From positions 62,001 to 126,000 of the forward strand of contig NZ_CANMNK010000003.1 of the NCBI RefSeq assembly GCF_947499265.1: a DNA stretch of 64,000 nt, read 5' to 3'. Below, in pieces: positions 39,099 through 47,089 of the stretch (within the stretch, counting starts at the first letter, position 1; each line of letters starts with the position of its first letter). Under the pieces are notes generated by a model. The model was given only the letters and a program-made list of their open reading frames with translations, did not search any database and had not been told where the DNA came from. A program made the translations under genes and the position numbers. Origin of the DNA: an uncultured Roseobacter sp. Lineage in GTDB: Bacteria; Pseudomonadota; Alphaproteobacteria; Rhodobacterales; Rhodobacteraceae.

Positions 39099-40262
39099 AT
39101 GCACGACGCCGCGCCCGAAAATGATACCGACGCCCGCGCCGGGATCGACGTGACCGATGATTTCGAGCGCTTCGCGCAGCGCAACGATATTTTCACGCGG
39201 GCGTTCTGGGACCCGACCGTGCGGACCAAGCAGACGGACGCCTTTTTTGCGTCTTACCGGATGGAGGCAGCACCGCGCCGTGGCGATGGATTTGGACAAC
39301 GCGATTTTGCCTTGCGCAACGCGTCCTGGCTGATTTCTGACGTGATGACTGACCGCTTTGCCCAGGATGGTCGCCGCGAAGGGTTTCAGGCTCCGATCAG
39401 CGCGGACACACCCGTCGCGCCGATCCGGCTCGACGTGAGTGATCCCACAGAGATGTCCCGTGAAATCAGAAAGGTGTCGCGGTTTTTTAAAGCAGATCTT
39501 TGCGGCATCACCAGCGTCGATGCGCGGTGGCATTATACCGCGCGCATTGATGTGCGGGATATGTCGGACGCCCCGAATGATCTGCCGGAAGGCATCACAT
39601 CGGTCATTGTTCTGGGCCATGAGATGGATGCGGAGCTGGTGGACACTTATCCTGCCGCAACGGCGGGAGCGGCCACCGGACGCGCCTATAGTCAGGAAGC
39701 CGCAATCGTGATGCAGGTCGCCGCCTACATCCGCAATCTGGGCTATGAGGCTGTGCCGTCGATGAATGACACCGCGCTGGTGATCCCCTATGCGCTCAAG
39801 GCGGGACTGGGCGAATACGCGCGCAATCAGATGGTGATCACGCCCGAATTCGGCCCCAGATTGCGATTTTCGAAGATTTTCACATCGCTGCCGCTGGCCC
39901 ATGACGTGCCGGAACCTTTGGGCGTGAGGGCCTTTTGCGACATTTGCACAAAGTGCGCGGAGGCCTGCCCGGTCAAAGCCCTGCCCTTTGGGGCCCCCGA
40001 GGTCGGCGGCGCAAATGTCTCTGCGCTGAAGGGCGTGCGGAAGTGGACGTCTGATGCAGAGAAGTGTTTCGGGTTCTGGGCAAAGCTGGCGTCCGACTGC
40101 GCGATTTGCATGCGGGTCTGCCCGTTCAACCGTGATTTCCGCAAATGGTATCACCGGTTATGGCTGAGACTTGCGTTGTCCCCCTTGCGGCGCGCCGCGC
40201 TTTGGCTGGATGCAAAACGCGGCGCTCGTAAAAAACCCAGCGTGTGGTGGGAAAACGGGTGA
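39099..40262 (+). CDS. Reductive dehalogenase-like corrinoid/Fe-S protein
   Basis: The 387-residue protein resembles the reductive dehalogenase (RdhA) superfamily more than QueG. It has the corrinoid-type core ALKAGLGEYARNQMVITPEF then GPRLRFSKI, followed by two [4Fe-4S] motifs: Cys 280, 283, 286 and 290 (CDICTKCAEACP) and Cys 323, 334, 337 and 341 (ending CAICMRVCPFN). There is no Tat signal, no RdhB-type anchor gene and no fused flavin reductase, so it would be cytosolic with an unknown electron donor. Dehalogenation is not proven; another B12-dependent reduction is possible. Confidence 0.75.
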   Translation: MHDAAPENDTDARAGIDVTDDFERFAQRNDIFTRAFWDPTVRTKQTDAFFASYRMEAAPRRGDGFGQRDFALRNASWLISDVMTDRFAQDGRREGFQAPISADTPVAPIRLDVSDPTEMSREIRKVSRFFKADLCGITSVDARWHYTARIDVRDMSDAPNDLPEGITSVIVLGHEMDAELVDTYPAATAGAATGRAYSQEAAIVMQVAAYIRNLGYEAVPSMNDTALVIPYALKAGLGEYARNQMVITPEFGPRLRFSKIFTSLPLAHDVPEPLGVRAFCDICTKCAEACPVKALPFGAPEVGGANVSALKGVRKWTSDAEKCFGFWAKLASDCAICMRVCPFNRDFRKWYHRLWLRLALSPLRRAALWLDAKRGARKKPSVWWENG

Positions 40263-40481
40263 TCATTGCGGCGAATAGGACCGCCGTACATTGCCGTGCC
40301 AGTCTTCACCGGGAATATCTCCTGTGTGCAAAAAAGTGCCGGAGACCGGTTCGGATGGCGTTGTTTCAGCGAGCATCAATCCGATGAGCACACCTGCGCC
40401 GATCATCAGCAGCGTCTTTGCCGTGCCGCGCAGGCGCGATGGGAGTACATTGCGATCTTGAATAGTGGCTTCAAAAGCCAT
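40263..40481 (-). CDS. Small single-helix membrane protein
   Basis: The 72-residue product has one hydrophobic helix (about 24-40: TLLMIGAGVLIGLMLAE) after a charged N-terminus, then a polar tail containing FLHTGDIPGEDWHGNV. I do not recognise it. It abuts the end of the RdhA-like gene in convergent orientation. An AAGGATCC ribosome site supports translation. Confidence 0.55.
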   Translation of the reverse strand: MAFEATIQDRNVLPSRLRGTAKTLLMIGAGVLIGLMLAETTPSEPVSGTFLHTGDIPGEDWHGNVRRSYSPQ

Positions 40482-40659
40482 GGGAGGATCCTTTCAAGTG
40501 TTTACCCGAAAGTGGGATACCCCTGTATATAGCCACCTCTAAAATATTCTTAAAACGAATATATTTTATACCTCACATCACGAATTATGATCTCATCGCA
40601 AAGCGACCTGCAGTGCGCCAGTGTTTGTGCACACACGGGGCCCACTATCCCGGGACGTG

Positions 40660-41250
40660 TCACCCCTCGGCAGAAACCGCCTTGCGCACCATCTGCCAAT
40701 ATTGCGCCTCCACATCCTCCAGCGACAGCCGCCCCCCGGCCCGGAACCAGGTATTGACCCCGGTCAGCATCGCAATCAGCGCCAGGGTCGCGATCTTGGT
40801 ATCCGGCACATCAAAGGACCCGGAGGCCACGCCCGCCCGCAGAATATCTTCGAGGCGATCCTCATATTGACGGCGCAGCGCTTCGATCACGGCGAAATTC
40901 TCAGGCGTCAGATTGCGCAATTCCATATAGGCGATGAAAACCGCATCCGGCCGGTCATGGTGAAATCGGATGTGAAACTGTACGAAGTCATGCAGGCGGG
41001 CCTCGGCTGTCACCGCCGAGTTATCCGCGTAGGCGGCCAGCAGCCCATCCATGTGGCTTTTCATCAGATCAAACAGCAGGCTCTGCTTGTCCGGCGTGTA
41101 GTTGTAGAGCGCGCCAACCTGCACCCCAACCTCGCCCGCGATCTGGCGCATCGACACGGCCGCAAACCCCTGTTGCGCAAAGAGCTTCAGGGCCGCCTCG
41201 CGGACCCGCGGGCCGGTAATGTCTGAATGTGATCCTGCTGTGCGCGCCAT
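40660..41250 (-). CDS. TetR/AcrR family transcriptional regulator
   Basis: The 196-residue protein has the N-terminal TetR DNA-binding domain (RVREAALKLFAQQGFAAVSMRQIAGEVGV followed by ALYNYTPDKQSLL) and a helical ligand domain containing VNTWFRAGGRLSLED. The ligand and targets are unknown. The nearest gene is the divergent small lipoprotein gene at 41346. The 178-bp gap downstream, 40482-40659, contains an A/T-rich stretch with no gene. Confidence 0.9.
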   Translation of the reverse strand: MARTAGSHSDITGPRVREAALKLFAQQGFAAVSMRQIAGEVGVQVGALYNYTPDKQSLLFDLMKSHMDGLLAAYADNSAVTAEARLHDFVQFHIRFHHDRPDAVFIAYMELRNLTPENFAVIEALRRQYEDRLEDILRAGVASGSFDVPDTKIATLALIAMLTGVNTWFRAGGRLSLEDVEAQYWQMVRKAVSAEG

Positions 41251-41345
41251 GGCGCATGATTAACTGAACGCATGTTCAAAACAAACCCTTCTTGCGCCAG
41301 AAAGATGCATGAGGCACAACATCACCACCAATCGGAGCCTGCAGT

Positions 41346-41630
41346 ATGCGCGTCCTTGCCCTTCTGATCTTGCCACTCAGCCTTGTGGGCTGCGTCCAAT
41401 TTCCTGAAATCGATGACGCCACCGGTCAGGTGGCCGAGCAGGCGGATTATCCCGATCTCGTGCCGCTGGAGCCCGTGCTGGGCGCGCTTCCTACCACAAC
41501 TGGCGACAGCGACGAGACACAAGCACAGATGGAGGCGCGCGTGAGCGGTCTGAAGGCACGCGCAAATGCCCTGCGCGGGCCGGTTCTGAGCGATGGAGAT
41601 CGCGCCAGACTGGAAGAAGACCTGCAGTAG
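41346..41630 (+). CDS. Small lipoprotein of unknown function
   Basis: The 94-residue protein has a signal peptide with lipobox LVGC (cysteine 16) and a mature acidic region ending in a helical segment (about 60-94: AQMEARVSGLKARANALRGP). I recognise no family. It lies between the TetR gene and hom. Confidence 0.7.
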   Translation: MRVLALLILPLSLVGCVQFPEIDDATGQVAEQADYPDLVPLEPVLGALPTTTGDSDETQAQMEARVSGLKARANALRGPVLSDGDRARLEEDLQ

Positions 41631-41714
41631 CGCCAAGCGCGTTGCACGCAGGCGCCGAACCGGCTAAACGGCGCAAAAGAACACCCCTGCCCTTAAATCA
41701 AAGGATTTCCCGTT

Positions 41715-43001
41715 ATGTCTGCGCCTCTTCGTCTCGGAATCGCTGGTCTGGGCACAGTCGGCATTGGCGTGCTGCGGATCATTCGCCAACACAGCGAGAT
41801 GCTGGCGGCACGCACCGGTCGGGAAATCACCCTTTCTGCCGTCTCCGCTCGTGACAAATCCAAAGATCGCGGCGTGCCGCTGGATCGCTACGACTGGGAA
41901 GATGACCCCGTCGCGCTGGCCCGGCGTGACGATATCGACGTCTTTGTCGAACTGATCGGCGGGCACGACGGACCCGCGCGTCAGGCTGTTGAGGCGGCAT
42001 TGGCTGCTGGCAAGGATGTGGTCACCGCAAACAAGGCCCTGCTGGCCATTCACGGCCAGTCGCTGGCGGAAGCAGCGGAGAATGCTGGCAGGGCCCTACG
42101 CTATGAAGCGGCGGTTGCAGGCGGCATCCCGGTGATCAAATCGCTGATGGAGGGGCTTGCGGGCAACGACGTGACCCGCGTCATGGGGGTGATGAACGGC
42201 TCGTGCAACTACATCCTGACCCGTATGGAAACCGCCGGCCTCAGCTACGCCGAGGTCTTTGCCGAGGCGGATGGTTTGGGCTATCTCGAAGCCGACCCGC
42301 AACTGGATGTGGGCGGGATCGACGCGGCCCACAAGCTTGCCATTCTGTCATCGCTGGCCTTTGGCACCCGGGTGGATTTTGACGGGATCGCGCTGGAAGG
42401 CATCGACCGGGTCAGCATCGACGACATCCGCGCCGCCGCGGACATGGGCTACAAGATCAAGCTGCTGGGGGTCGCACAGATGACCGGTCGTGGGCTGGAG
42501 CAACGCATGCAGCCCTGCCTCGTGCCCGACACTTCTCCGCTGGGACAGCTGGATGGCGGCACCAACATGGTGGTGCTGGAGGGCGACGCGGTGGGTCAGA
42601 TTGTCCTGCGCGGCCCCGGCGCCGGTGAGGGCCCGACCGCCAGCGCGGTCATGGCGGACGTCTGCGACATCGCAAAAGGCGCGCGCGGCCCGGTCTTTGG
42701 TGTCCCGGCGGCGCAACTCAAAACCTCAACACCCGCGCGCGCGCAGATGCCCGCCCCCTATTACCTGCGCATGTCGCTGGAGGACAAACCCGGCGCATTG
42801 GCCAAGATTGCATCGGTGCTAGGAGAAGCCGGCGTTTCCATCGATAGGATGCGTCAATACGGCCATGACGACACCAAAGCCCCGGTGCTGATCGTCACGC
42901 ATAAGACCACGCCCGATGCGCTCAACACCGCCTTGGCGGAGATGAGCAGCACCGGCGTTTTGTCAGGCACGCCTGTTGCCCTGCGCATCGAGGCGGTTTG
43001 A
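41715..43001 (+). CDS. hom: Homoserine dehydrogenase
   Basis: The 428-residue enzyme reduces aspartate semialdehyde to homoserine, leading to threonine and methionine. It has the Rossmann start LGIAGLGTVGIGVLRII, the catalytic region YEAAVAGGIPVI and GVMNGSCNYILTRM, and a C-terminal ACT domain (about 350-428: YYLRMSLEDKPGALAKIASVL) for feedback control by threonine. It heads a likely hom-glpX-recJ group; the gaps are 85 and 21 bp. Confidence 0.97.
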   Translation: MSAPLRLGIAGLGTVGIGVLRIIRQHSEMLAARTGREITLSAVSARDKSKDRGVPLDRYDWEDDPVALARRDDIDVFVELIGGHDGPARQAVEAALAAGKDVVTANKALLAIHGQSLAEAAENAGRALRYEAAVAGGIPVIKSLMEGLAGNDVTRVMGVMNGSCNYILTRMETAGLSYAEVFAEADGLGYLEADPQLDVGGIDAAHKLAILSSLAFGTRVDFDGIALEGIDRVSIDDIRAAADMGYKIKLLGVAQMTGRGLEQRMQPCLVPDTSPLGQLDGGTNMVVLEGDAVGQIVLRGPGAGEGPTASAVMADVCDIAKGARGPVFGVPAAQLKTSTPARAQMPAPYYLRMSLEDKPGALAKIASVLGEAGVSIDRMRQYGHDDTKAPVLIVTHKTTPDALNTALAEMSSTGVLSGTPVALRIEAV

Positions 43002-43086
43002 CCCTTGGCCCAAGCCAACAGTTGTTAACGCAACGCCACAGCGATACACCTACCCTCATATTTAGTGCCCAAAGAAGGACAGTTTC

Positions 43087-44055
43087 ATGCCAGCCAATGC
43101 CGAATTCCAAGATCGTATGCTTTCCCTGGGCCTCGCCCGTGTGTCAGAGGCGGCAGCTTTGGCCTCGGCGCGGCTGGTCGGGCACGGCGATGAAAAAGCA
43201 GCGGATCAGGCCGCGGTCAACGCCATGCGCGAACAGCTCAACATGCTCGACATCGCGGGCGTTGTGGTGATCGGCGAAGGTGAGCGGGACGAAGCGCCCA
43301 TGCTCTACATCGGCGAGGAAGTGGGCACCGGCAACGGCCCCGGTGTGGACATCGCACTCGACCCGCTCGAAGGCACCACGCTGACGGCCAAGGACATGCC
43401 CAACGCGCTGACGGTGATTGCCATGGGGCCGCGCGGCTCCATGCTGCACGCGCCGGATGTCTATATGGACAAGCTGGCGATCGGACCGGGCTATGCCGCG
43501 GATGTGGTGACGCTGGACATGACACCGGGGGACCGGGTCGCTGCGCTGGCCAAGGCCAAAGGATGCAGCCCCGCAGATATCACCGTGTGCATTCTGGAAC
43601 GCCCCCGTCACGAAGAGATGATCGCCGAAGTCCGCGCCACAGGCGCTTCGATCCGCCTGATCACCGATGGCGACGTCGCGGGCGTGATGCATTGCGCGGA
43701 GCCCAACACCGGCATCGACATGTATATGGGCGCGGGCGGCGCGCCTGAGGGTGTTCTGGCCGCTGCAGCGCTCAAATGCATGGGCGGTCAGATGTATGGT
43801 CGTCTGCTTTTCCGCAACGATGACGAGCGGGGACGCGCCAGCAAGGCGGGCATCACCGATTTTGACCGCATCTACGGTCGCGACGAAATGGTCACCGAAG
43901 ACGTGATTTTTGCCGCGACCGGCGTGACCGATGGCAACATCCTGCCGTCGGTGAAACGCGAACCCGGCTGGATGACAACCGAGACGCTTATCATGCGCTC
44001 CAAAACCGGCTCCGTGCGCCGCATCAACTACCGCACGCCGGTGGATCCCAAGTAA
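43087..44055 (+). CDS. glpX: Class II fructose-1,6-bisphosphatase
   Basis: The 322-residue GlpX-type phosphatase removes the 1-phosphate from fructose 1,6-bisphosphate in gluconeogenesis. Metal and substrate sites are seen in IGEGERDEAPMLYIGE, IALDPLEGTTLTAK and the EDVIFAATGVTDGN block. It needs divalent cations and is lithium-sensitive as a family. The order hom-glpX-recJ is conserved in many Rhodobacteraceae. Confidence 0.97.
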   Translation: MPANAEFQDRMLSLGLARVSEAAALASARLVGHGDEKAADQAAVNAMREQLNMLDIAGVVVIGEGERDEAPMLYIGEEVGTGNGPGVDIALDPLEGTTLTAKDMPNALTVIAMGPRGSMLHAPDVYMDKLAIGPGYAADVVTLDMTPGDRVAALAKAKGCSPADITVCILERPRHEEMIAEVRATGASIRLITDGDVAGVMHCAEPNTGIDMYMGAGGAPEGVLAAAALKCMGGQMYGRLLFRNDDERGRASKAGITDFDRIYGRDEMVTEDVIFAATGVTDGNILPSVKREPGWMTTETLIMRSKTGSVRRINYRTPVDPK

Positions 44056-44076
44056 CGGCGCCCGGCGGGGTTTGGG

Positions 44077-45816
44077 GTGAGCTTCCTCAGCGTCGAAAGC
44101 AGCCTGACCGGGCGGCGCTGGGTTGGCCCGCCCATCGAGGTGGAGCGCGCCGCCGAAGCAATTGCCCAGCATTCCGGCCTGCCAGCTGCGGTGGCGCAGA
44201 TTCTTGCCCGTCGTCAGGTGCCCCCCCTCGAAGCGGAGGGGTTCCTATCCCCGTCCTTACGGGAGCTGCTGCCGGACCCACAGGCATTGAAAGACATGGA
44301 AAAAGCCGCCGCGCGGCTGCTGAGCGGCCTGAAAAAACGCGAACGGATCGCCATTTTTGCCGATTATGACGTGGATGGCGGCTCATCTGCCGCCCTTTTG
44401 CTGATCTGGCTGCGCCACATGGGGCATGGGGCGACGCTCTACGTGCCCGACCGGATTGATGAAGGCTATGGCCCCAACGAGGAGGCCATGGCGCAATTGG
44501 CCGCCGATCATGATTTGATCATCTGTGTGGATTGCGGAACCCTGTCGCACGGCCCGATTGCGGCGGCAAAGGGTGCCGATGTACTGGTGCTGGACCACCA
44601 CCTGGGCGCTGAAACCCTGCCCGACGCGCTGGCGGTCGTGAACCCGAACCGGCAGGATGAAACCGGCGATCTCGCGCATCTTTGCGCGGCGGGCGTGGTG
44701 TTTTTGCTACTCGTTGAACTGGGGCGACAGCTGCGCGGCGCCGAAACATCCGGCCCGGATCTGATGGGGATGCTCGACCTCGTGGCCTTGGCTACCGTTG
44801 CCGATGTAGCCCCGCTGATTGGCGTCAACCGCGCATTTGTGCGCCAGGGTTTGCGGGTGATGGCGCGCCGCGAACGCCCCGGTCTGGCGGCCCTCGCCGA
44901 TGTGGCACGGATGGACACGGCACCGACCGCCTATCACCTGGGTTTCCTGCTCGGGCCGCGGGTCAATGCCGGTGGGCGGATCGGGGCTGCGGACCTCGGC
45001 GCGCGGCTTTTGGCCACCGAAGACCCGCATGAGGCCGCGGCCCTGGCCGAACGGCTGGACGTATTGAACACCGAGCGCCGCGAGATTGAAGCCAGCGTGC
45101 GCGCGGCGGCCCTTGATCAGGCGGAGACACGCGGGCTGGACAGCGCGCTGGTCTGGGCTGCCGGACCGCGCTGGCATCCGGGCGTGGTGGGGATTGTGGC
45201 CTCGCGACTGAAAGATGCCTCTGGGCGTCCCAGCATCGTGATCGGCCTCGAAGACGGTATTGGCAAAGGATCCGGGCGCTCGATCTCGGGCGTCGATCTG
45301 GGCCAGCCCATTCAACGGCTGGCGGCAGAAGGCCTGTTGCTCAAGGGCGGGGGGCATAAGATGGCTGCAGGTCTGACGGTGGCGGAGGACAAGCTGGAGG
45401 CTGCGATGGCCCGCCTAACGGAACTGCTCGAAAAGCAGGGCGCCCACCTGGCAGGCGCCGCGGATCTGAAACTGGACGGGCTGTTGATGCCCGCAGCTGC
45501 CACCGTGGAGCTGACGGAGATGGTTGAGCAGGCCGGGCCCTTCGGCGCCAGCGCCCCCGCCCCGCGCTATGTTTTTGCAGATATGGCCATTCGGTTTGCC
45601 AAAAGAGTGGGCGAAAGCCATCTCAAGCTTTCTTTTGGTGATGCCGGTGGCACAACCATGGAGGCGATCTGCTTTGGCGCTTTTGACGGTCCTCTGGGGC
45701 CTGCGCTGGAAAACCAAGGTGGCAAGCATTTTCACCTGGCGGGACGTTTGGACATCAACACCTGGCGCGGACGCAAAAGCGTGCAATTGCGCCTGGAGGA
45801 CGCCGCCCCCTCCTGA
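44077..45816 (+). CDS. recJ: Single-strand-specific exonuclease RecJ
   Basis: The 579-residue DHH-family nuclease degrades single-stranded DNA 5' to 3' in recombination and mismatch repair. Motifs are FADYDVDGGSSAALLL, CVDCGTLS, the DHH motif VLDHHLGAE, and the DHHA1 block LLKGGGHKMAAGLTV. The start is GTG 44077, 21 bp after glpX; the ribosome site is only a G run. FADYD and DHH residues are intact. Position 1 of the usual GxDADG motif reads VDGGS rather than VDGTS. Confidence 0.95.
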   Translation: MSFLSVESSLTGRRWVGPPIEVERAAEAIAQHSGLPAAVAQILARRQVPPLEAEGFLSPSLRELLPDPQALKDMEKAAARLLSGLKKRERIAIFADYDVDGGSSAALLLIWLRHMGHGATLYVPDRIDEGYGPNEEAMAQLAADHDLIICVDCGTLSHGPIAAAKGADVLVLDHHLGAETLPDALAVVNPNRQDETGDLAHLCAAGVVFLLLVELGRQLRGAETSGPDLMGMLDLVALATVADVAPLIGVNRAFVRQGLRVMARRERPGLAALADVARMDTAPTAYHLGFLLGPRVNAGGRIGAADLGARLLATEDPHEAAALAERLDVLNTERREIEASVRAAALDQAETRGLDSALVWAAGPRWHPGVVGIVASRLKDASGRPSIVIGLEDGIGKGSGRSISGVDLGQPIQRLAAEGLLLKGGGHKMAAGLTVAEDKLEAAMARLTELLEKQGAHLAGAADLKLDGLLMPAAATVELTEMVEQAGPFGASAPAPRYVFADMAIRFAKRVGESHLKLSFGDAGGTTMEAICFGAFDGPLGPALENQGGKHFHLAGRLDINTWRGRKSVQLRLEDAAPS

Positions 45817-45861
45817 AAGCGCACTGCGTTAAAGTTTATTGGCTTTGGGCAAAATTTCCGC

Positions 45862-45890
45862 TTGCGCGCCGCGCACGGATTGCCTAATCA
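45862..45890 (+). promoter_or_regulatory. Possible promoter of tRNA-Glu
   Basis: TTGCGC at 45862-45867 and TAATCA at 45885-45890 are 17 bp apart and end 17 bp before the tRNA. Confidence 0.35.
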
Positions 45891-45907
45891 ACCGCTCACA
45901 AGCACGT

Positions 45908-45982
45908 GGCCCGTTCGTCTATCGGTTAGGACGCCAGGTTTTCAACCTGGAAAGAGGGGTTCGATTCCCCTACGGGCTACCA
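45908..45982 (+). tRNA. tRNA-Glu (anticodon TTC)
   Basis: The cloverleaf is complete: acceptor GGCCCGT pairing with ACGGGCT, D-arm TCTATCGGTTAGGAC, anticodon stem CAGGT/ACCTG with loop TTTTCAA type and anticodon TTC, T-arm GGGGTTCGATTCCCC, and an encoded CCA. Confidence 0.96.
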
Positions 45983-46330
45983 CTTTTCCATCTACCTATG
46001 CTTCCTGTCGCCAACCACGATCCGCTAAGAAGGGGTTTTCGGGAAAAGCCGGTTTGTTTTCAGGGAAATCAAACAAGACCCTTGCCGGGCGAAGGATGCA
46101 TTTCAGCGCATATGACGCTTGCTGTACGCAGCGCCTGCCCTGTGCGCGTCAAGATGGAGCCTATGGCTCGGCAGTCATGTCATGAAGATAAGGAAGACGC
46201 GCCGCAATCTGACAGTGCTTTACAGACCACGACGCGCCTTCGATTCATACTCGCAAAATTGCTGATATAAATTTGGATGCGAAAACATCCTGAGATTCTC
46301 GTTAAATACTGGACCTCAGTCACTCGGTAT

Positions 46331-46381
46331 AAAAAAGCGCCTAAACTGCGCAGAACAGCCAACACCCACACTGTGCTCAGA
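46331..46381 (-). ncRNA. Candidate short transcript driven by the FixJ-like site
   Basis: From the putative start near 46381, the minus strand first forms a CACACT/AGTGTG hairpin and then reaches GCGC-AGTTTAG-GCGC followed by six T, a weak terminator. The result would be about 50 nt. This is speculative and rests on the shared spacing with the site before the GAF gene. Confidence 0.18.
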
Positions 46382-46418
46382 GTGTGAACTATGGCGAAAA
46401 GATGGTAAATTCGTGTGG

Positions 46419-46439
46419 TTACCTAGGTAAAATTACCTA
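46419..46439 (-). promoter_or_regulatory. FixJ-like palindromic site, copy 1
   Basis: TTACCTAGGTAA (46419-46430) is a perfect palindrome, followed after 2 bp by a third half-site TTACCTA (46433-46439). Its first 18 bases are identical to those of the site at 50197. The element lies 14 bp beyond the stop of the response regulator gene. On the minus strand a possible -10 (CATAGT) begins 25 bp beyond it. Confidence 0.55.
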
Positions 46440-46453
46440 TGCCGAAAATTAGA

Positions 46454-47089
46454 TTAAGATTTTTCAAATAGATGCGTTGTGATCGAAAGATCGACAAGCT
46501 CCGCAACGGAATTCACCCGCATCTTTTCCAGGATACGTGCGCGGTGATGATCAACCGTTCTGGGGCTGATATCGAGTTGCCGCGCCACGTCTTTGCTGGA
46601 AGAACTGGAGGGGTTTGACACCAGCAATTCGGCAATCTCGCGCTCACGCTCCGTCAGGTTTTCAAAACGCCGCCGCGCATCCCGAGCGCGGTTTCGCCCC
46701 TGACGCGCCTGCGCATCAAGTTTCAATGCCGCGTCAATCTGCTTGATCAACACTTCTTGCCGGAAGGGCTTTTCCAGAAAATCGACCGCGCCAAGCTTCA
46801 TGGCCTGAACCGATTCAGGTACCCCGCCATGCCCGGTGATGAAAATGATCGGCAACGAGGCACCACGGGCGACCAAGGCCCTCTGAAGGTCCAGGCCGGA
46901 CATTTCCGGCATTCCATAGTCAAGGATCAGGCACCCCGATAACTCCGGATCATAGGCATCCAGAAATTCATGTGCCGAGCCAAAGGTACGCGTGACATAG
47001 CCGCGTGTCTTCAGGGCGCGAGACAAGGAGGTGCGGATGTCCTCATCATCATCGACAACAAAAACTGTTTGCTCAGACTCTGACTGCAT
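46454..47089 (-). CDS. FixJ-family two-component response regulator
   Basis: The 211-residue protein has a receiver domain (phospho-acceptor Asp57 in LILDYGMPEMSG, acid pair VVDDDEDIR, Lys in FLEKPF) and a LuxR-type helix-turn-helix (about 143-205: LTEREREIAELLVS, DVARQLDISPRTVDHHRARILEKM). It is of the FixJ/DctR type that pairs with orthodox kinases. Its start lies inside the last 17 bp of the kinase gene, so the two are co-translated. A run of five serines (SNPSSSSSKD) is inserted before the recognition helix. Confidence 0.93.
   Translation of the reverse strand: MQSESEQTVFVVDDDEDIRTSLSRALKTRGYVTRTFGSAHEFLDAYDPELSGCLILDYGMPEMSGLDLQRALVARGASLPIIFITGHGGVPESVQAMKLGAVDFLEKPFRQEVLIKQIDAALKLDAQARQGRNRARDARRRFENLTEREREIAELLVSNPSSSSSKDVARQLDISPRTVDHHRARILEKMRVNSVAELVDLSITTHLFEKS

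Larger units (their letters stand above)
45983..46453. other. 471-bp gap with no convincing protein gene
   Basis: No reading frame here has both a good ribosome site and protein-like composition. The right third is A/T-rich and carries a FixJ-like palindromic site, a possible leftward -10 (46388-46393, CATAGT on the minus strand), a hairpin (CACACT/AGTGTG at 46368-46387) and a T run on the minus strand (46331-46336). These may mark a short transcript. Confidence 0.5.

Noticed and set aside
39099-40262. QueG (epoxyqueuosine reductase) call for the Fe-S protein
   Set aside because: The size fits, but the spacing and sequence around the second cysteine motif (CFGFWAKLASDCAICM) and the GLGEYARNQMVITPEFGPR block are of the RdhA type.
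46180-46371. 63-codon frame on the minus strand in the tRNA-Glu gap
   Set aside because: It starts at GTG without a ribosome site and has unremarkable composition. It is kept only as a remote option for the putative transcript there.
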